From positions 1 through 64,000 of the forward strand of contig CAMNPN010000011.1 of NCBI GenBank assembly GCA_946548085.1: a DNA stretch of 64,000 nucleotides. Reading direction: 5' to 3'. Positions 8,067 to 17,213 of the stretch are shown here, in pieces. Numbering within the stretch: position 1 is the stretch's first letter; every line of letters begins with the position of its first letter. Below the pieces are notes generated by a model that was given only the letters and a program-made list of their open reading frames with translations, had not been told where the DNA came from and ran no database searches. Source of the stretch: an uncultured Prevotella sp. GTDB lineage: Bacteria > Bacteroidota > Bacteroidia > Bacteroidales > Bacteroidaceae. The translations under genes were made by a program, and so were the position numbers.

Positions 8067-10548
8067 AAAGATCACAACACTCATCGGGGCGCGACGTATC
8101 GGTAGCGCCGATGCCCAGATAGGATGGCTGCTCACAGACAGCCGCTCCCTTTGTTTTCCGGAGGAGACCTTGTTCTTCGCCCTGACGTCTGCCAGGAACA
8201 ACGGTCACCGCTATATTACCGATTTGTATCGCCGGGGTGTGCGTAACTTCGTCGTCGATGCCAAGGGAATCCTCGAGAACATCCCTTCCGGTGTCGAGAC
8301 GATGCCCGATGCCAACTTCCTCGTGGTGCCCTCGCCGCTGGCCGCCCTGCAGCGACTGGCCGAGCGCCATCGCGATGAGTTCGATATCCCCATCATCGGC
8401 ATCACGGGCTCCAACGGTAAGACGATGGTTAAGGAGTGGCTCTACCAGCTGCTCTTGCCGTCGCAGAAGATTGTGCGCTCACCCCGTAGTTACAACTCGC
8501 AGATCGGCGTGCCCCTCTCCGTATGGCTGCTGAACGAGCAGACCGAGGTGGGAATCTTCGAGGCTGGCATCAGTCAGCCCGGTGAGATGTATGCCCTGCG
8601 TGACATCATCCAGCCTACCATCGGCGTGCTCACGTCCTTAGGCTCCGCCCATCAGGAGAACTTCCGATCGATGGAGGAGAAGTGCATGGAGAAGTTGGAA
8701 CTGATGCACGACACCGAGGCGATGGTCTACTGTTCCGACAACGACATCGTGAGTCGTTGCATCCGCCGGATGCAGTACAAGGGCGAGAAGATCGCCTGGT
8801 CGCAGTGTGACGAGAACGTGGCCTTCTTCGTCAAGAGTACAGCCTCAGTTCCGCCCTCGACGAGGATTACCTATGTCTGGCAGGACGAGGAGAACTGCTA
8901 TTCGATACCCTTTATCGACGAAGCCAGCATCGAGAACTCCATCACCTGTGCGGCTGTGGCCCTGCACCTGGGGCTGACGCCGGCACAACTGGCAGAGCGG
9001 ATGCCCCGCCTCGAACCCGTCGCCATGCGACTCGAGGTGAAGCAGGGCCAGCGCGGCTGCATCCTCATCAACGACTCCTACAACAGCGACATCAACTCCC
9101 TCGACATCGCCCTCGACTTCATGCAGCGGCGCGAGGATTCGTCGGTAAGGAAGGGCCTGGACAAGACGCTTGTGCTCAGCGACATCTTTCAGACAGGCAC
9201 CTCTCCGGAGGCGCTCTATGCCCAGGTGTCCGACCTCTGCCTGAAGCGAGGTGTCAGCAAGTTCATCGGCATTGGCCCGGAACTCACGGCCCAGGCCGAC
9301 AGGATCAAGGTCGCTGACAAGCAGTTCTACGCCGACGTCGACCATTTCCTCGCCTCGAAAGCCATTGCCAACCTTCGCAACGAACTGATACTCCTTAAGG
9401 GAGCCCGTCCATTCGGCTTCGACCGCATCACAGAACAGTTGGAACAGAAGGTTCACGAGACCATCCTCGAGGTGAACCTCAATGCCGTCGTGGAGAACCT
9501 GAACTACTACCGCTCTTTCTTGAAACCCGAGACCAAGATGGTGTGCATGATCAAGGCCGACGCCTATGGGGCAGGGGCCGTGGAGATTGCCAAGACGCTT
9601 CAGGATCACCGCGTAGACTACCTTGCCGTGGCCGTGGCCGATGAGGGGGTCACGCTCCGCAAGGCCGGCATCACCGCCAATATAATGATCATGAATCCCG
9701 AGATGACGGCGTTCAAGACGATGTTCGACTACGACCTCGAGCCCGAAGTCTACTCCTTCCGTCTGATGGATGCCCTCATCAAAGCAGCCCGCAAGGAAGG
9801 CATCACCGGCTGGCCCGTCCACATCAAACTCGATACGGGCATGCACCGTCTGGGCTTCGACCCCATCCACGACATCGACGAGGTCATCGACCGCCTAAAG
9901 CACCAGAACGCCATCATCCCGCGGTCCGTGTTCAGCCACTTCGTAGGCTCCGACAGCGACGACTTCGATGCCTTCTCGGCCCGTCAGTTCGAACTCTTCG
10001 AACAGGGGAGCCAGAGACTACAGTCGGCCTACAGCCATAAGATCCTGCGCCACATGGACAACTCGGCCGGCATCGAGCACTTCCCTGAGCGCCAGATGGA
10101 CATGTGTCGCCTCGGACTTGGCCTCTACGGCGTCGATCCCCGTGACAACCGCATTCTCCACACCGTATCCACGCTGAAGACGACGATCCTGCAACTGCGC
10201 CATGTTCCCGCTGGCGACACCGTCGGTTACAGCCGTAAGGGCAAGATAGAGCGCGACTCCGTGATTGCTGCCATACCTATCGGTTACGCCGACGGCCTGA
10301 ACCGTCACCTCGGAAACCGCCACGGCTACTGTCTGGTCCGTGGGCAGAAGGCTGAGTACGTGGGCAATATTTGCATGGACGTGGCAATGATCGACGTGAC
10401 CGATGTCCCCTGCCAGGAGGGCGACCCGGTGGAAATCTTCGGCGAGCACCTGCCCGTCACCGTGCTCAGCGACGAGATTGACACCATCCCTTACGAGGTG
10501 CTCACGGCCGTGAGCAACCGCGTCAAGCGGGTCTACTTCCAGGATTAG
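8047..10548 (+). CDS. Bifunctional UDP-MurNAc-tripeptide:D-Ala-D-Ala ligase / alanine racemase (MurF-Alr fusion)
   Basis: MurF part: IIGITGSNGKTMVKEWLYQLL..INDSYNSDINSLDIAL. Alr part: LEVNLNAVVENLNYYRSFLKPETKMVCMIKADAYGAGAVEIAKTL. Confidence 0.95.
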   Translation: MKSYSIEKITTLIGARRIGSADAQIGWLLTDSRSLCFPEETLFFALTSARNNGHRYITDLYRRGVRNFVVDAKGILENIPSGVETMPDANFLVVPSPLAALQRLAERHRDEFDIPIIGITGSNGKTMVKEWLYQLLLPSQKIVRSPRSYNSQIGVPLSVWLLNEQTEVGIFEAGISQPGEMYALRDIIQPTIGVLTSLGSAHQENFRSMEEKCMEKLELMHDTEAMVYCSDNDIVSRCIRRMQYKGEKIAWSQCDENVAFFVKSTASVPPSTRITYVWQDEENCYSIPFIDEASIENSITCAAVALHLGLTPAQLAERMPRLEPVAMRLEVKQGQRGCILINDSYNSDINSLDIALDFMQRREDSSVRKGLDKTLVLSDIFQTGTSPEALYAQVSDLCLKRGVSKFIGIGPELTAQADRIKVADKQFYADVDHFLASKAIANLRNELILLKGARPFGFDRITEQLEQKVHETILEVNLNAVVENLNYYRSFLKPETKMVCMIKADAYGAGAVEIAKTLQDHRVDYLAVAVADEGVTLRKAGITANIMIMNPEMTAFKTMFDYDLEPEVYSFRLMDALIKAARKEGITGWPVHIKLDTGMHRLGFDPIHDIDEVIDRLKHQNAIIPRSVFSHFVGSDSDDFDAFSARQFELFEQGSQRLQSAYSHKILRHMDNSAGIEHFPERQMDMCRLGLGLYGVDPRDNRILHTVSTLKTTILQLRHVPAGDTVGYSRKGKIERDSVIAAIPIGYADGLNRHLGNRHGYCLVRGQKAEYVGNICMDVAMIDVTDVPCQEGDPVEIFGEHLPVTVLSDEIDTIPYEVLTAVSNRVKRVYFQD

Positions 10549-10583
10549 GATTAGGACACTTGGATGTTGCCTCGTTGCATAGG

Positions 10584-10616
10584 ACCGGCGGTGTCGACTC
10601 AGTCGACACCGCCGGT
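10584..10616 (+). terminator. Hairpin terminator after murF-alr
   Basis: ACCGGCGGTGTCGAC-tca-GTCGACACCGCCGGT, 15-bp perfect stem followed by TTTCG. Confidence 0.8.
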
Positions 10617-10704
10617 TTCGTGTTGCCTGAGAAGGAGATAATCTCCTTGAAATAAGCAAGATATGACTGATGCAGAGGCTTGGCAGATTCCTTTACATCA
10701 AAAG

Positions 10705-10739
10705 CCATCCCCGCCACTCGCAGGGAGCAGCGGGGATGG
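10705..10739 (-). terminator. Hairpin terminator downstream of the GH8 gene
   Basis: CCATCCCCGC...GCGGGGATGG stem; on the minus strand it is followed by CTTTTG. Confidence 0.65.
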
Positions 10740-10760
10740 ATAGTGCGGCCGGCCTTCAGG

Positions 10761-12104
10761 CTATCGGCCGATAATGCGATAGTTGCCGCTGAGGTGCATG
10801 AAGGCGAAGAGGCGCAGCAGCCCGTCGTAGTAAGCATCGAAGTAACCGTCCTCGAAAGGCTCGTGTCTGGCGTTCCAGAGAGCGTCGACAAACTCCTTGC
10901 TCTTATCGTGGCTGCAGAGCATCGAGGCCGCGGCGGTGGTGGCAACGAGGCCGATGCTGTGGCGCAGTTTGCGGAAGCCGCCGGCCTGTAGTATCTCGTC
11001 GCCCTCGGGCAGCGTGCCATCAGTACGGTACTGGTCTACGAAGGTGTCGATACCCTGCGAGTAGAAGAAGTTCTGGATGGTCTCGCCATACTGCCGCTGC
11101 CACTCTCCGTCGGCGCAACTCCACTCGTAGTCGAGGGTGATGTTCATAGGCACTCGCCAGGAGTCGTAGCGGAAGTTGTTGCTGCCGTTGCGGCGCGGGG
11201 CGCCCTGGGGGCGCTGCGGCATGCCGGGGAAGCGGGGTGCCTGCATCTCGCTGCCGTCATACTGGCTCATGTCAGGGTTCAGGCCCGTCTGCGGGTTAAT
11301 GGCCTTGTGGAGGTATTCGCGACTCTTTCTGGCGCACTCCAGCCAGTAGTCTGAGCGCCCGTCATCGGCCCACTTCGCCCAGACCTCGTAGAAGGCGGGG
11401 ATGTGGTAACTGGGGTCGGTGAATCGCTGGCCGAAGCCGTCGGGGGTGAAGGTGATGAGTTGGGTCTCGGGGTCTATGAGGTACATCTTCTGCGGACCGG
11501 CCTGCTGGGGGCCGAAGCCGGGGAATCCGCCCTGTCGGGGCTCGGGCTCGTACTCCTTGGGCTGGATGCTGTCGAGGATATGCCGGGCCTCGGCCTTGTA
11601 GTCGATGCCTGTGTCGTTGCCCCAGCGGTTCGAGGCGAAGAGGAGGGCGGTGATGAAGTAGAGTTCGCCGTCAGAGGCGGCTCCCTCGGCGTTGCGGGTG
11701 CCGTCAGTCTTGCAACTCCATGCGAAGTATCCCTTGCGGTTGCCGTCCTGGTGCTGCATGTACTTCTTGCTCCATCGCCAGAGGCGGTCGAAGATGTCCT
11801 TCTCGCCGAACTGCACGGCGATCATCATACCGTAGGACATGCCTTCGGTGCGGGCGTCGTGGTTCTTGATGTCGGAGACATAGCCCAGGGTGTCGCCTAC
11901 TTCGAAGTAGACCTTGTTGGGTCCGCGGAACACATCGTTGAATACTTCCTTCAACTTGGCGTCGACCTGGGCCTGGCTGTAGCCCATCTCGACCAGAAGG
12001 TTACGGTACTGGCCTGTCTCGAAAGCACCCTTCTTCCAGGGCGTGATGGCCAGGGCCGTGGCTGATGCCATGATCAGTAATGCTAAAATAGTTGATTTCT
12101 TCAT
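10761..12104 (-). CDS. Glycoside hydrolase family 8 (exo-oligoxylanase-like)
   Basis: SEGMSYGMM-type motif (RTEGMSYGMMIAVQFGEKDIFDRLWRWSKKYMQHQDGNRKGYFAWSCKTDGTRNAEGAASDGELYFITALLFASNRWG) with a signal peptide. Confidence 0.87.
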   Translation of the reverse strand: MKKSTILALLIMASATALAITPWKKGAFETGQYRNLLVEMGYSQAQVDAKLKEVFNDVFRGPNKVYFEVGDTLGYVSDIKNHDARTEGMSYGMMIAVQFGEKDIFDRLWRWSKKYMQHQDGNRKGYFAWSCKTDGTRNAEGAASDGELYFITALLFASNRWGNDTGIDYKAEARHILDSIQPKEYEPEPRQGGFPGFGPQQAGPQKMYLIDPETQLITFTPDGFGQRFTDPSYHIPAFYEVWAKWADDGRSDYWLECARKSREYLHKAINPQTGLNPDMSQYDGSEMQAPRFPGMPQRPQGAPRRNGSNNFRYDSWRVPMNITLDYEWSCADGEWQRQYGETIQNFFYSQGIDTFVDQYRTDGTLPEGDEILQAGGFRKLRHSIGLVATTAAASMLCSHDKSKEFVDALWNARHEPFEDGYFDAYYDGLLRLFAFMHLSGNYRIIGR

Positions 12105-12125
12105 ACATTTAGTTTAGAACGTCGG

Positions 12126-12133
12126 CAAAGTTA
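12126..12133 (-). promoter_or_regulatory. -7 element (TAACTTTG) of the GH8 gene
   Basis: caaagtta on plus; CAAA of the -33 element at 12154, 20-bp spacing. Confidence 0.5.
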
Positions 12134-12225
12134 CTGATTTCCATCGTAATAACCAAACATTTTGGCGATAATTATCTTTCGTTCTTTCTGTTTTGCAAAC
12201 GATAACGTAAAAAAGATGGCGATAG

Positions 12226-12259
12226 TTGTTTCGTATTTCCTATTTTATTTGTATCTTTG
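12226..12259 (+). promoter_or_regulatory. Bacteroidetes promoter TTG..TATCTTTG of the PTS IIC gene
   Basis: TTG at 12226 and TATCTTTG at 12252-12259. Confidence 0.6.
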
Positions 12260-12305
12260 CAGTCGATAAGCGCTAAAACAAATTTTAATATCGATATTAG
12301 AACAA

Positions 12306-13676
12306 ATGGAACAAGTATTCAGTTACATTATCAGTCTGGGTGCATCGGTGATGATGCCTATCCTCTTTACCATCATCGGCCTGTGCATCGGCCTGAAGTT
12401 CGGTAAGTCGCTCAAGTCGGGCCTCTATGTGGGTGTCGGATTCGTGGGACTGGGCATCGTGACGGCCCTGCTGACGACGAACTTCGGCGGTCCGCTGAGT
12501 GAGATATCGCGGCTCTACGACCTTCAGTTGAAGGTGTTCGACATGGGCTGGCCCGCTGCCGCCGCCGTCGCCTATAACACGGCTGTCGGTGCCCTGATCA
12601 TTCCCATCTGCCTGGGTGTGAACTTCCTGCTGGTCGTCACCAAGTGTACCCGGACGGTGAATATCGACCTGTGGAACTACTGGCACTTCGCCTTCATCGG
12701 TGCCGTGGCCTACTTCGTGATGGGCGAGAGCCTGATGTGGGGCTATTTCGCTGCCATCGTCTGCTATATCGTGACGCTGGTGATGGCCGACCTGACGGCC
12801 GACAAGTTCAAGGAGTACTATCCGGAGTGGGAGGGCATCTCGATCCCGCAGCCGTTCTGCCAGAGCTTCGTGCCCTTCGCCCTGCTCATCGGCAAGGCAC
12901 TGGATATGATTCCCGGCTTTGAGAAACTGAACATTGATGCCGAGGGACTGAAGAAGAAGTTTGGTGTGCTCGGCGAGCCGCTGGTGCTGGGTGTGATCGT
13001 CGGTGCGCTGATCGGCGTTCTGGCACAGTTGGATATTAAGAAGATCCTCTTCCTTGGCGTTACAATGGGAGCCGTGATGGAACTCATCCCCCGTATCACC
13101 TCCTTATTTATTGAGGGTCTGAAGCCTGTGGCAGAGAAGACGCAGGAGGTGGTGAAGCGGAAGTTCAATGGCAAGAAGGTGTATATCGGCATGTCGCCCG
13201 CAGTCGTCATCGGCCATCCCACGACGCTCGTGGTGAGCCTCTTGCTGATTCCTGTGGCCCTGGGCCTGGCCGTCGTCCTGCCTGGCAACCAGTTCCTGCC
13301 CCTGGCCTCGCTGGCAGGCATGTTCTACCTGTTCCCCATGGTGCTGCCCTTCACGAAGGGTAACGTGGTGAAGACCTTCATCATCGGACTGGTAGCTTTG
13401 GCCGTAGGACTGTATTTCGTCACCGACATGGCACCCGCCTTCACCCAGGCCGCGGCCACGGTGTTTGCCCAGACGGGCGACCCCGCCGCCAAGATTCCTG
13501 AGGGCTTTGAGGCTGGCGCGCTCGACTTCGCCTCGTCGCTCTTCGGCTGGGTCATCTACAAGTGTGTGAACAACCTCCAGTGGGTGGGCATGGGCATTCT
13601 GACGCTCATCACCCTCGGCATGGTCTTCGTCAATCGTCGTCGCATCGTTGCCGAGGAGAAAGCCGCCAAGGAGTAG
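12306..13676 (+). CDS. PTS galactitol-type transporter subunit IIC (orphan)
   Basis: MEQVFSYIISLGASVMMPILFTIIGLCIGLKFGKSLKSGLYVGVGFVGLGIV..VVTKCTRTVNIDLWNYWHFAFIGA, typical GatC/SgcC family. Confidence 0.85.
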   Translation: MEQVFSYIISLGASVMMPILFTIIGLCIGLKFGKSLKSGLYVGVGFVGLGIVTALLTTNFGGPLSEISRLYDLQLKVFDMGWPAAAAVAYNTAVGALIIPICLGVNFLLVVTKCTRTVNIDLWNYWHFAFIGAVAYFVMGESLMWGYFAAIVCYIVTLVMADLTADKFKEYYPEWEGISIPQPFCQSFVPFALLIGKALDMIPGFEKLNIDAEGLKKKFGVLGEPLVLGVIVGALIGVLAQLDIKKILFLGVTMGAVMELIPRITSLFIEGLKPVAEKTQEVVKRKFNGKKVYIGMSPAVVIGHPTTLVVSLLLIPVALGLAVVLPGNQFLPLASLAGMFYLFPMVLPFTKGNVVKTFIIGLVALAVGLYFVTDMAPAFTQAAATVFAQTGDPAAKIPEGFEAGALDFASSLFGWVIYKCVNNLQWVGMGILTLITLGMVFVNRRRIVAEEKAAKE

Positions 13677-13717
13677 TCGTCAGATCTTGAAAAATCAAGG
13701 AATAAAAAGTATATATT

Positions 13718-14707
13718 ATGAACAAGAAAACAATTTTGACTTTATTGCTTATGAGTAGTCTGACCAGTGGCTTCGGCCAGCAGAACGTGAGTTTTCAGAA
13801 AGCATGTCATCCCGACGACGTGAAGCACTACGACACGCAGACCCTGCGCGACCGCTTCGTGATGGAGAAGGTGATGGCGGCAGACGAGATCAACCTGACT
13901 TATTCGATGTACGACCGCTTCATCTTCGGCGGTGCCATGCCTGTCACCAAGGATCTGAAACTGGAGACCTTCCCAGAGTTACGTGCCGACTACTTCATGC
14001 GAAACCGTGAGTTGGGCATCATCAACACTGGCGGCGACGGTGTGGTGATTGTCGACGGACAAGAATATCCCCTGGGCTATAGCGAGGCCCTCTACGTGGG
14101 TCGCGGCTGGCTCGGCAAGGACAAGAATGGCGGCGATATCGACTCGAACAAGGAAGTTGTCTTCCGTTCCAAGGATCCTCAGAAGCCGGCTAAGTTCTAT
14201 CTGAACTCCGCCACGGCCCACCACCACTACAAGACGCAGTGGGTGACGCTCGACGGACGTAAGAACGGCAAGGTGCAGAGCCTGAAAGCCGTCATCATCG
14301 GCACCAAGGAGAAGCCCCTGGGCACAAAGGCCGAGAGCAACCTGCGCACCATCAATCAGTTGATCGTGAACACAGCTCTGGAGGAAGGCCCGTGCCAGTT
14401 GCAGATGGGACTGACACAGTTGCAGGAGGGTAGCGTGTGGAACACGATGCCTCCTCACACCCATGGCCGTCGTATCGAGGCTTACTACTATTTCAACGTG
14501 CCCGAGTCGCAGACCGTCTGCCACGTCATGGGCGAGCCTCAAGAGAGTCGCGTGGTGTGGCTGCACAACGAGCAGGCCATCATGTCGCCCGAGTGGAGCA
14601 TCCACTGCGCGTCGGCCACCTATTATTATACCTTCATCTGGGGTATGGCTGGCGAGAACCTGAACTACAACGACAAGGATAATATTCCCGTGATAGATCT
14701 GAAGTAG
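13718..14707 (+). CDS. 5-dehydro-4-deoxy-D-glucuronate isomerase (KduI)-like protein with a putative signal peptide
   Basis: [22 protein letters not shown].. then [106 protein letters not shown]. Confidence 0.88.
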   Translation: MNKKTILTLLLMSSLTSGFGQQNVSFQKACHPDDVKHYDTQTLRDRFVMEKVMAADEINLTYSMYDRFIFGGAMPVTKDLKLETFPELRADYFMRNRELGIINTGGDGVVIVDGQEYPLGYSEALYVGRGWLGKDKNGGDIDSNKEVVFRSKDPQKPAKFYLNSATAHHHYKTQWVTLDGRKNGKVQSLKAVIIGTKEKPLGTKAESNLRTINQLIVNTALEEGPCQLQMGLTQLQEGSVWNTMPPHTHGRRIEAYYYFNVPESQTVCHVMGEPQESRVVWLHNEQAIMSPEWSIHCASATYYYTFIWGMAGENLNYNDKDNIPVIDLK

Positions 14708-14747
14708 TAAACCGTAAATAGTTGAATAGTTAAATCGTAATTATCCC

Positions 14748-16202
14748 ATGACTCCCGTACAAACTACAAAGATGTCCAACTTCCGATGGGTCATCTGTGC
14801 GTTGCTCTTCCTGGCAACCACGATTAACTATATGGACCGCCAGGTTCTGTCATTAACATGGAAGGACTTCATCGCCCCCGAGTTCCACTGGACCGATGGC
14901 GACTACGGTACGATCACCGGTCTGTTCTCGCTCTTCTATGCCATCGCCAACCTCTTTGCAGGTAAGTTCATCGACTGGATGGGCACCAAGAAGGGCTACC
15001 TCATCGCCATCTTCGTGTGGTCGCTGGGGGCCGTGCTCCATGCCGGCTGTGGCTGGGTGGCTATGACCATCGAGGGCTACGATTCCATCGAGGCCCTGCG
15101 CATGGTGGAGGCAGGCAGCGATGCCGCCGTGGCCATCGCCACCATCTCTGTATGGCTCTTCCTGAGTTGCCGTCTGATCCTCGCCGTCGGTGAGGCTGGC
15201 AACTTCCCTGCCGCCATCAAGGCCACGGCAGAGTATTTCCCGAAGAAAGACCGTGCATTCTCTACCTCTATCTTCAACAGCGGCGCCTCTGTCGGTGCCC
15301 TGGCCGCTCCTGCCACCATTCCCCTGCTGGCTCGTGCCTGGGGATGGGAGATGGCGTTCATCATCATCGGTGCCCTCGGCTTCATCTGGATGGGCCTGTG
15401 GATGTGGCTCTATGAGAAGCCGCGTCAGAACAAGCGCGTCAATCAGGCTGAACTGAACTATATCGAACAAGACAATGACCTGGCTGATGTGCAGGACCGC
15501 AATGCTGTGAAGGAGGAGAAGACCATCCCGTTCTTCGACTGCTTCAAGTACAAGCAGACCTGGTCGTTCCTCGTGGGTAAGTTTATGACCGACGGCGTAT
15601 GGTGGTTCTTCCTGTTCTGGGCACCCGCCTACTTCAGCGACCAGTATGGCTACACCTCCGACTCGGCGATGGGTATTGCGCTGATCTTCACGCTCTATGC
15701 TATCGTGACCATACTCTCTATCGGTGGCGGCTATCTGCCTACGTATTTTGTCGACAAGAAAGGCATGAATCCGTATCTGGGACGTATGCGCGCCATGCTG
15801 ATCTTTGCCTGCTTCCCCGTGCTCGGACTGTTTGCCCAGCCCCTCGGTGCCTACAGCGCCTGGTGGCCGGCCATCTTGATAGGTCTGCTCGGCGCTGGCC
15901 ATCAGGCCTGGAGTGCCAACCTCTTCTCGACCATTGGTGATATGTTTCCGAAGTCAACCATCGGTACGATTGTAGGTCTTGGAACGATGGCTGGCGGTAT
16001 CGGATCGATGTCGATCAACTTGGGCTCGGGTAAGTTCTTCGACTGGGCTGCCGCCCAGGGTGCCAACTTCACCTTCTTCGGCTTCGAGGGCAAGCCTGCT
16101 GCCTATATGGTGGTGTTCTGCATCTGTGCCGTGGCTTACCTCATCGGCTGGTGTATCATGAAGGCGCTTGTGCCGAAGTACAAGCCAATTGTGGTTGAGT
16201 GA
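14748..16202 (+). CDS. MFS transporter, hexuronate (ExuT-like, ACS family)
   Basis: FRWVICALLFLATTINYMDRQVLSLTWKDF..GEAGNFPAAIKATAEYFPKKDRAFSTSIFNSGASVGALAAP. Confidence 0.87.
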   Translation: MTPVQTTKMSNFRWVICALLFLATTINYMDRQVLSLTWKDFIAPEFHWTDGDYGTITGLFSLFYAIANLFAGKFIDWMGTKKGYLIAIFVWSLGAVLHAGCGWVAMTIEGYDSIEALRMVEAGSDAAVAIATISVWLFLSCRLILAVGEAGNFPAAIKATAEYFPKKDRAFSTSIFNSGASVGALAAPATIPLLARAWGWEMAFIIIGALGFIWMGLWMWLYEKPRQNKRVNQAELNYIEQDNDLADVQDRNAVKEEKTIPFFDCFKYKQTWSFLVGKFMTDGVWWFFLFWAPAYFSDQYGYTSDSAMGIALIFTLYAIVTILSIGGGYLPTYFVDKKGMNPYLGRMRAMLIFACFPVLGLFAQPLGAYSAWWPAILIGLLGAGHQAWSANLFSTIGDMFPKSTIGTIVGLGTMAGGIGSMSINLGSGKFFDWAAAQGANFTFFGFEGKPAAYMVVFCICAVAYLIGWCIMKALVPKYKPIVVE

Positions 16203-16307
16203 TATTGTTTACAGTTTACGGTTTACAGTTTACAGCTGATTACCTTGCACGCCCCGATTGCTGCCTATAGAAGTATTCATCTGTAAACTGTAAACCGTAA
16301 ACAATAT
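16202..16307. repeat. Inverted heptad-array element copy A
   Basis: Left arm 16207-16234 (GTTTACA GTTTACG GTTTACA GTTTACA), right arm 16282-16302 (TGTAAAC TGTAAAC CGTAAAC), outer perfect ATATTGTTTAC/GTAAACAATAT; between two convergent genes. Confidence 0.9.
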
Positions 16308-16318
16308 AAAGTCATAAG

Positions 16319-17083
16319 CTAAAAACGTCCCATAAGTATCGTTTGTGGCAAGAAGCCTTGTCGGACGAGGACTTTGATAAGTTCTTCCGACATCGCCTCG
16401 TTGTCCTTGCGGGTATAGCGGATGTCAGTAAAGATCTGAGCGAGCGTCTCCTTGTGGTTGACCTCCACGAAATGGCGGTTCTCTTCGAGTTCTTCTTTAT
16501 ATTTATAATAGGTGTCGATGTCCTGACCCATGTAGTCGTTGTAGGTCTCTTGATGGACGAAACTTTCCAGGGGCAGGCGGTCGGAGAGGGGAGGCTCCTC
16601 GGCAGGCCAGCCGACGGTGAGGGTGGCCACGGGCATCACGAGTCTTGGCAATTGCAGGATGTCGATTATCTGCTGTGGCTGGTAGACGGTCGTGCCGAGG
16701 TAGCAGTAACCAAGGCCCTCTTCGTCCATGAGGTTGCAGAGCGTCTGGGTATAAAGCAGGGCATCGGTGGCGGCGTTGATGAATGACAGGAAGTTGTCGT
16801 AGCCTGGTTCTGCCTTGCGGCAGCGGGCCCAGGTGCTGGTGCGGTTGAAGTCGGCGCAGATGGTCAGCACCACGGGTGCCTCCTTTACCATCGGCTGGTT
16901 GAAATGACAGGGCGACAGGCGGTCCTTCATCTCCTTCGAACGGGTGACGATGACGGAGTAAAGTTGCAGGTTACCCATCGTCTGGGTACGTGCAGCCTCG
17001 TCCATCAGCCGGTTCAGCAGTTCCTCACTTACGTCTTTTTCCGCATACTTGCGGATGGTCTTTCTGGTGGATAATGTCTTCAT
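16319..17083 (-). CDS. Nitroreductase family protein (NADPH-dependent oxidoreductase type)
   Basis: TIRKYAEKDVSEELLNRLMDEAARTQTMGNLQLYSVIVTR..EGLGYCYLGTTVYQPQQIIDILQLPRLVMPVATLTVGWPAE. Confidence 0.85.
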   Translation of the reverse strand: MKTLSTRKTIRKYAEKDVSEELLNRLMDEAARTQTMGNLQLYSVIVTRSKEMKDRLSPCHFNQPMVKEAPVVLTICADFNRTSTWARCRKAEPGYDNFLSFINAATDALLYTQTLCNLMDEEGLGYCYLGTTVYQPQQIIDILQLPRLVMPVATLTVGWPAEEPPLSDRLPLESFVHQETYNDYMGQDIDTYYKYKEELEENRHFVEVNHKETLAQIFTDIRYTRKDNEAMSEELIKVLVRQGFLPQTILMGRF

Positions 17084-17102
17084 ATTAGTACAAATTATGG
17101 CG

Positions 17103-17110
17103 CAAAGGTA
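17103..17110 (-). promoter_or_regulatory. -7 element (TACCTTTG) of the nitroreductase gene
   Basis: caaaggta on plus, upstream of the minus-strand start. Confidence 0.5.
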
Positions 17111-17184
17111 GTGAAAGTTTTCCTAAACGGTATACTTTTCCTTAAAAAAACGCGTAAAGTTATCCAAAATAAAAAAGATATTTG

Positions 17185-17192
17185 TAACTTTG
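17185..17192 (+). promoter_or_regulatory. -7 element TAACTTTG upstream of the RNR C-terminal-domain-like gene
   Basis: TAnnTTTG consensus 21 bp before the start codon. Confidence 0.5.
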
Positions 17193-17213
17193 CGCCCAGT
17201 AAAGTAGCTTGTT

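Noticed and set aside
8845-9870. 341-aa minus ORF within murF-alr
   Set aside because: Antisense shadow of a strongly supported coding region.
14708-14747. Further heptad element between kduI and the MFS gene (gtaaaccgtaaatagttgaatagttaaatcg)
   Set aside because: Words are degenerate, there is no opposing arm and no core match; could be a decayed half copy but evidence is too weak.
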